From NCBI GenBank assembly GCA_031972475.1, contig DALYEP010000001.1, positions 1 to 64,000 on the forward strand: 64,000 nt of DNA, written 5' to 3'. Shown here piece after piece: positions 61,182 to 64,000 of the stretch. Made by a program: the position numbers and the translations under genes. The notes beneath the pieces were generated by a model. The model had not been told where the DNA came from. It searched no databases and saw nothing but the letters and a program-made list of their open reading frames with translations. Position 1 is the stretch's first letter; the number at the start of each line of letters is the position of its first letter. The stretch comes from CAIQNR01 sp031972475. GTDB taxonomy: Bacteria; Babelota; Babeliae; Babelales; CAIQNR01.

Positions 61182-62587
61182 TAAAACTTCTTGATGCCTT
61201 TTAAGTTCCAATATTCGCGTACTAAAGCTGCAGATCCTGCAATAGCAATTAAACCATAACGTTCATTGATATTCTTTTTTGCTATGTCAAAAGCTTCTTT
61301 AAAGTCACGAGTTGCACGAGCTTTAATTTTTAAAGCTTTCATTTCTTCGGCAATTGCTTCAGCATCCCAAGAAGAACCTTCAGGAGATGGGCATACTATT
61401 ATATTTCCAGATGTTTTTTTAAAGAAGTAGCGGATAGCTTTTAAAAATTCTTCTTGATTAATAATGTTATTTTCAAATGCTAAAATAATAGTTAAACCTT
61501 TTAGAGTTTTGCAGTAATGCAATAAGCGTATACCAAGAAGTAAGTTATTAATTGCGTCAATATTGCTAGCATTGTCGAGTAATATTGTAGGCTTTTCTTT
61601 TTCAAGTAATTGAAATCTTCCAGAAAGTGTATTGTATGTATCTTTCCAAAATTGTTCGAGTGTTTTTTTAGGATGTAATTCTGAAGCTCTTTTTGCTTCT
61701 AATGTTGGACGACCACGTTGACCTTCTTTTTTAGCTACAAGACTATTTTGCAAGATTATTGAATCGTCTGTTATGCATGAATTAATGTATGTTGCAACAA
61801 TTCTCTCAGCAAGAGCTCCGCAACGGCCATGAAGTTGTTCAAATGGATAAGAAAAAGGAGTTAATTTTCTTACAGGCATTCCCCAATGTCCGCCTGCAGC
61901 AGCAACCATTTCTTCCATACGCTTTAATGTTGATTTATTTTGATCGGCAGAAAGAACATGCGTTCCTTTAGCAACATTACCTAAATATTCTTTAAGAGTT
62001 TCTTCAGGGGCATCACCTTCTGTTGTAACATCATGAGCTGTTATACGTGTAACAGCTATAATAGATGGTTTGCAAATAGAAACAGGGTCAGAGATTCCGC
62101 CTTTTGTTGCTTCAAAAATAGCTATATCGATGTTATTTGCAACAAAGTAGTTAAAGGCAATTTGAGTTAAAATTTCTTTTGAATTGGCTTTAATTTCGTG
62201 AGATTCTAAAGTGTTGATAACTTCATTTGCCAATTCTGTGAATGTTTTATTTGCGATCAGTTCATTGTTGACTGAAAAGCGTTCGTTATAAGTTAAAATA
62301 TGAGGTGTATAGTAAGTTCCTACAGTAAAGCCTTCTTCTTTAAAAAGTTTAGATGCAAAATGTGCTGTTAAACTTTTCCCATTAGTTCCTTCAATAACGA
62401 TAGCAGATATTTTTTGAGAAGGAGCTCCAAAAAGCGCATCAATTTTTTTCATGCGCTCAACACTTGTTTCTGGTGTTGAAACTTTCCAATGATGATTTAA
62501 AAACTCTACAACTTCAGAATAACTGCGTTGTTTTCCTAGAGGGACTATACCTTTTGAGTTAGTCGATGTTTGTTTTACGGCGCTCAT
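61181..62587 (-). CDS. folC: Folylpolyglutamate synthase/dihydrofolate synthase family Mur ligase
   Basis: 468 residues. 'VIEGTNGKSLTAHFASKLF' is the P-loop. 'TYYTPHILTYNERFSVNNELI' (read in parts) is the FolC-specific folate region. 'FEATKGGISDPVSICKPSIIAVTRITAHD' and 'ILLDNASNIDAINNLL' are the other ATP and ligand motifs. It adds glutamate to folates, or glutamate to dihydropteroate. It is first in an operon with atpI, atpB and atpE, an unusual pairing. Confidence 0.88.
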   Translation of the reverse strand: MSAVKQTSTNSKGIVPLGKQRSYSEVVEFLNHHWKVSTPETSVERMKKIDALFGAPSQKISAIVIEGTNGKSLTAHFASKLFKEEGFTVGTYYTPHILTYNERFSVNNELIANKTFTELANEVINTLESHEIKANSKEILTQIAFNYFVANNIDIAIFEATKGGISDPVSICKPSIIAVTRITAHDVTTEGDAPEETLKEYLGNVAKGTHVLSADQNKSTLKRMEEMVAAAGGHWGMPVRKLTPFSYPFEQLHGRCGALAERIVATYINSCITDDSIILQNSLVAKKEGQRGRPTLEAKRASELHPKKTLEQFWKDTYNTLSGRFQLLEKEKPTILLDNASNIDAINNLLLGIRLLHYCKTLKGLTIILAFENNIINQEEFLKAIRYFFKKTSGNIIVCPSPEGSSWDAEAIAEEMKALKIKARATRDFKEAFDIAKKNINERYGLIAIAGSAALVREYWNLKGIKKF

Positions 62588-62611
62588 AACTTTCCTTATT
62601 TTAAGGTTGAA

Positions 62612-62640
62612 ATTATAATAATTACGAAATTTTATTTAAA
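62612..62640 (-). promoter_or_regulatory. Candidate promoter for the folC-atpI-atpB-atpE operon
   Basis: On the minus strand TTTAAA (62640-62635), a 17-base gap and TATAAT (62617-62612). The folC ATG is 25 bases downstream with an aagga site. Confidence 0.5.
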
Positions 62641-62749
62641 CTTAATTAAGCTTGTTTTGATTGATAAGTCTTATAAAGTTTACGCTATAAATTAGTAATG
62701 TCAAATTGGTAATAAAAACAAAGTAATTTTTATAAGAAAAAATTCAAAT

Positions 62750-63364
62750 ATGAAAAATATAAAAAATAAGTCGCTAGATTGGGGTGTTTTGTCTGGTCAG
62801 GATTTGTTTACAAAATTAATTAACGATAACAAGATTATTCTTGGGCCTTCTGATACTGTATTAGGATTGTATGGTGCTATTACAAAAGAAGCATTTTTGC
62901 GATTGAATGAGCTTAAAAATAGGTGTGAAAAGCCTTATTTGTTACTAGTTAAAGATAGGTATCAAGCACTTTCATTTATTGATTCAGAGAATATAAAACC
63001 ATTTTTGTATCTTTTAGATATGTATTGGCCAGGACCTCTTACAATTATAGCTCAAGCAAGAAAAGATGTTCCTTTATGGATAACTTCTTATAAAAAAACA
63101 GTTGCAGTAAGAGTTCCTCGTCATGAGATTTTGCTCAATATTTTAAATAATGTTCCCGCTTTATTTTCTACGAGCGCTAATCTTGCAGGGCAACCTGTTC
63201 CTTTTTCTTTAGATAGTGTAGATCAATCAATATTAACTAATGTTGATGCTGTTGTTGTTAATGAATCTGAGCATATTCTTAAAGAGCCATCAACTATTGT
63301 TGATATAAGCTCAGGCAAGCTTGTTGTAGTACGTCAAGGAGCATTAAAATTGGCTATTGAGTGA
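62750..63364 (+). CDS. tsaC: L-threonylcarbamoyladenylate synthase (TsaC/Sua5 family)
   Basis: 204 residues. 'IILGPSDTVLGLYGAI', 'RCEKPYLLLVKD', 'YWPGPLTIIAQA', 'VAVRVPRHEIL' and 'LFSTSANLAGQP' are the YrdC/Sua5 motifs. It makes threonylcarbamoyl-AMP, the first step to the t6A base in tRNA; TsaE for the second step is at 25026. No clear ribosome site precedes ATG 62750. A weak promoter (TTGATA 62661, 19-base gap, TATAAA 62686) lies upstream. Confidence 0.94.
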   Translation: MKNIKNKSLDWGVLSGQDLFTKLINDNKIILGPSDTVLGLYGAITKEAFLRLNELKNRCEKPYLLLVKDRYQALSFIDSENIKPFLYLLDMYWPGPLTIIAQARKDVPLWITSYKKTVAVRVPRHEILLNILNNVPALFSTSANLAGQPVPFSLDSVDQSILTNVDAVVVNESEHILKEPSTIVDISSGKLVVVRQGALKLAIE

Positions 63365-63428
63365 TATGTATAAAATGTTTTACATCCTTTTTATTTTTAA
63401 AAATCAATGAAAATTCACATTTTTATTA

Positions 63429-63457
63429 TTAATAGAGGATTTTTTTTAGGGTATACT
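63429..63457 (+). promoter_or_regulatory. Candidate promoter for metG
   Basis: TTAATA at 63429-63434, a 17-base gap and TATACT at 63452-63457. The metG ATG is 40 bases downstream with an agga site seven bases before it. Confidence 0.45.
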
Positions 63458-63496
63458 CATCAAGTAAATTTATACATCAATTATTAGGATAAATAT

Positions 63497-64000
63497 ATGG
63501 AACAAAAATCAACTTTTTATGTAACAACGCCTATTTATTATGCAACAGCAACTCCTCATTTAGGAACGCTTTATTCAACCGTATTGGCCGATGTTGCTGC
63601 TCGTTGGCATATGTTGTGTGGAAAATCGGTTTTTTTCTTAACCGGTACCGATGAGTTTGGTCAAAAAGTTGCACAGGCTGCTGAAAAAGTTGGTAAAGAT
63701 CCAAAAAGTTTTGTAGATGGGTTTATTGATGGATATAAAGATCTTTGGAAATTGTACGAAATAAAGTATTCTCATTTTTTAAGAACAACTGATACATATC
63801 ATATTCAAGCGGTTCAGCAATGGATTGTTGATTTGCAAAAAAAAGGAGATATTTATAAAGGTAGTTATGAAGGCTGGTATTGCACCCCTTGTGAAACTTA
63901 TTTAACTGAAAAAGATTTTGAAGTAAGTACAAAAAATCCATCATGTGTTTCTTGTCAGAGAGTTACTGAGTGGGTTTCTGAAGAGTGTTATTTTTTTAAA
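63497..64000 (+). CDS. metG: Methionyl-tRNA synthetase, N-terminal part (runs off the window)
   Basis: 168 codons are visible, open to the last base. The protein starts MEQKSTFYVTTPIYYATATPHLG, with the class I signature 'PHLGTLYSTVLADV' (HLGT form of HIGH). 'FLTGTDEFGQKVAQAAEK' and the zinc knuckle 'YCTPCE' followed by 'CVSCQR' are typical for MetG of the Thermus-like type. It charges tRNA-Met. An agga site lies before ATG 63497. The KMSKS motif and the C-terminal part lie outside the window. Confidence 0.96.
   Translation, partial: MEQKSTFYVTTPIYYATATPHLGTLYSTVLADVAARWHMLCGKSVFFLTGTDEFGQKVAQAAEKVGKDPKSFVDGFIDGYKDLWKLYEIKYSHFLRTTDTYHIQAVQQWIVDLQKKGDIYKGSYEGWYCTPCETYLTEKDFEVSTKNPSCVSCQRVTEWVSEECYFFK

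Overview
The window is AT-rich (roughly 30% GC by eye), densely coded and dominated by overlapping or near-touching genes. It reads as a stretch of a small, reduced bacterial chromosome. It encodes a Gram-negative-type envelope: an Omp85/BamA protein, several signal-peptide-bearing beta-barrel candidates and peptidoglycan genes. It also carries many secreted proteins without recognisable homologues, a eukaryote-like C2H2 zinc-finger protein with a signal peptide, and a run of delta-60-repeat proteins. This combination is most like a host-associated member of Candidatus Dependentiae (TM6). That placement is an inference from gene content; no phylogeny was run.

Layout. 1-780: 3' end of a 23S rRNA gene, 5S rRNA and a strong hairpin. 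800-8135 (minus): a PurD-like gene apparently frameshifted in a 10-base homopolymer, four secreted or membrane proteins of unknown role, then radA and tdk. 8252-10658 (plus): murA carrying Asp in place of the fosfomycin-target Cys, and the zinc-finger protein. 10662-18452: a glycosyltransferase, the overlapping operon tmk-holB-dciA-like-murG, a large secreted protein and a class A PBP whose promoter sits almost on its start codon. 18574-26056: a LEA-like secreted protein, a small membrane protein overlapping rnpB (RNase P RNA), a stand-alone PASTA protein, uppS, two HAD proteins, a cysteine synthase-family enzyme, tsaE and a NYN-domain protein. 26172-31088: atpG on its own, a secreted Memo/AMMECR1 fusion, a secreted serine-hydrolase candidate, and a secreted protein with ADP-ribosyltransferase-like motifs that may be cut short by an in-frame TGA. 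31111-31187 is a perfect 33-bp inverted repeat. 31371-39199 (minus): rsmA, mreB, two barrel proteins, a prepilin peptidase, rbfA, rpsU and an amino-acid permease. 39329-51961: gltX, an ABC-2 exporter, bamA, three tandem delta-60-repeat proteins and another small barrel. 52044-58013: a His-rich membrane protein, a complete potABCD polyamine importer and a second APC permease. 58042-62587 (minus): a glycosyltransferase and the operon folC-atpI-atpB-atpE. 62750-64000: tsaC and the start of metG.

The strongest unusual feature is atpE at 59193-60158. It encodes a 321-residue ATP synthase c subunit made of four fused helical hairpins, three with the ion-carrying Glu (61, 219, 304) and one with Gln (143). 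It lies directly downstream of a clearly F-type subunit a. Other leads are the secreted tandem C2H2 protein with TGEKPF-like linker spacing, the secreted Memo-AMMECR1 fusion with no radical-SAM partner in view, the homopolymer-disrupted PurD-like gene, and the TGA-interrupted ART-like gene.

Functionally, the window supplies envelope building (murA, murG, uppS, PBP, mreB, bamA), information processing (rsmA, rbfA, rpsU, gltX, metG, tsaC, tsaE, radA, holB, dciA-like, rnpB), nucleotide salvage (tdk, tmk), scavenging transporters (pot, APC) and part of an F-type ATP synthase. This is consistent with an organism importing amino acids and polyamines from a host. Start codons were moved inward wherever a Shine-Dalgarno sequence and signal peptide favoured it.
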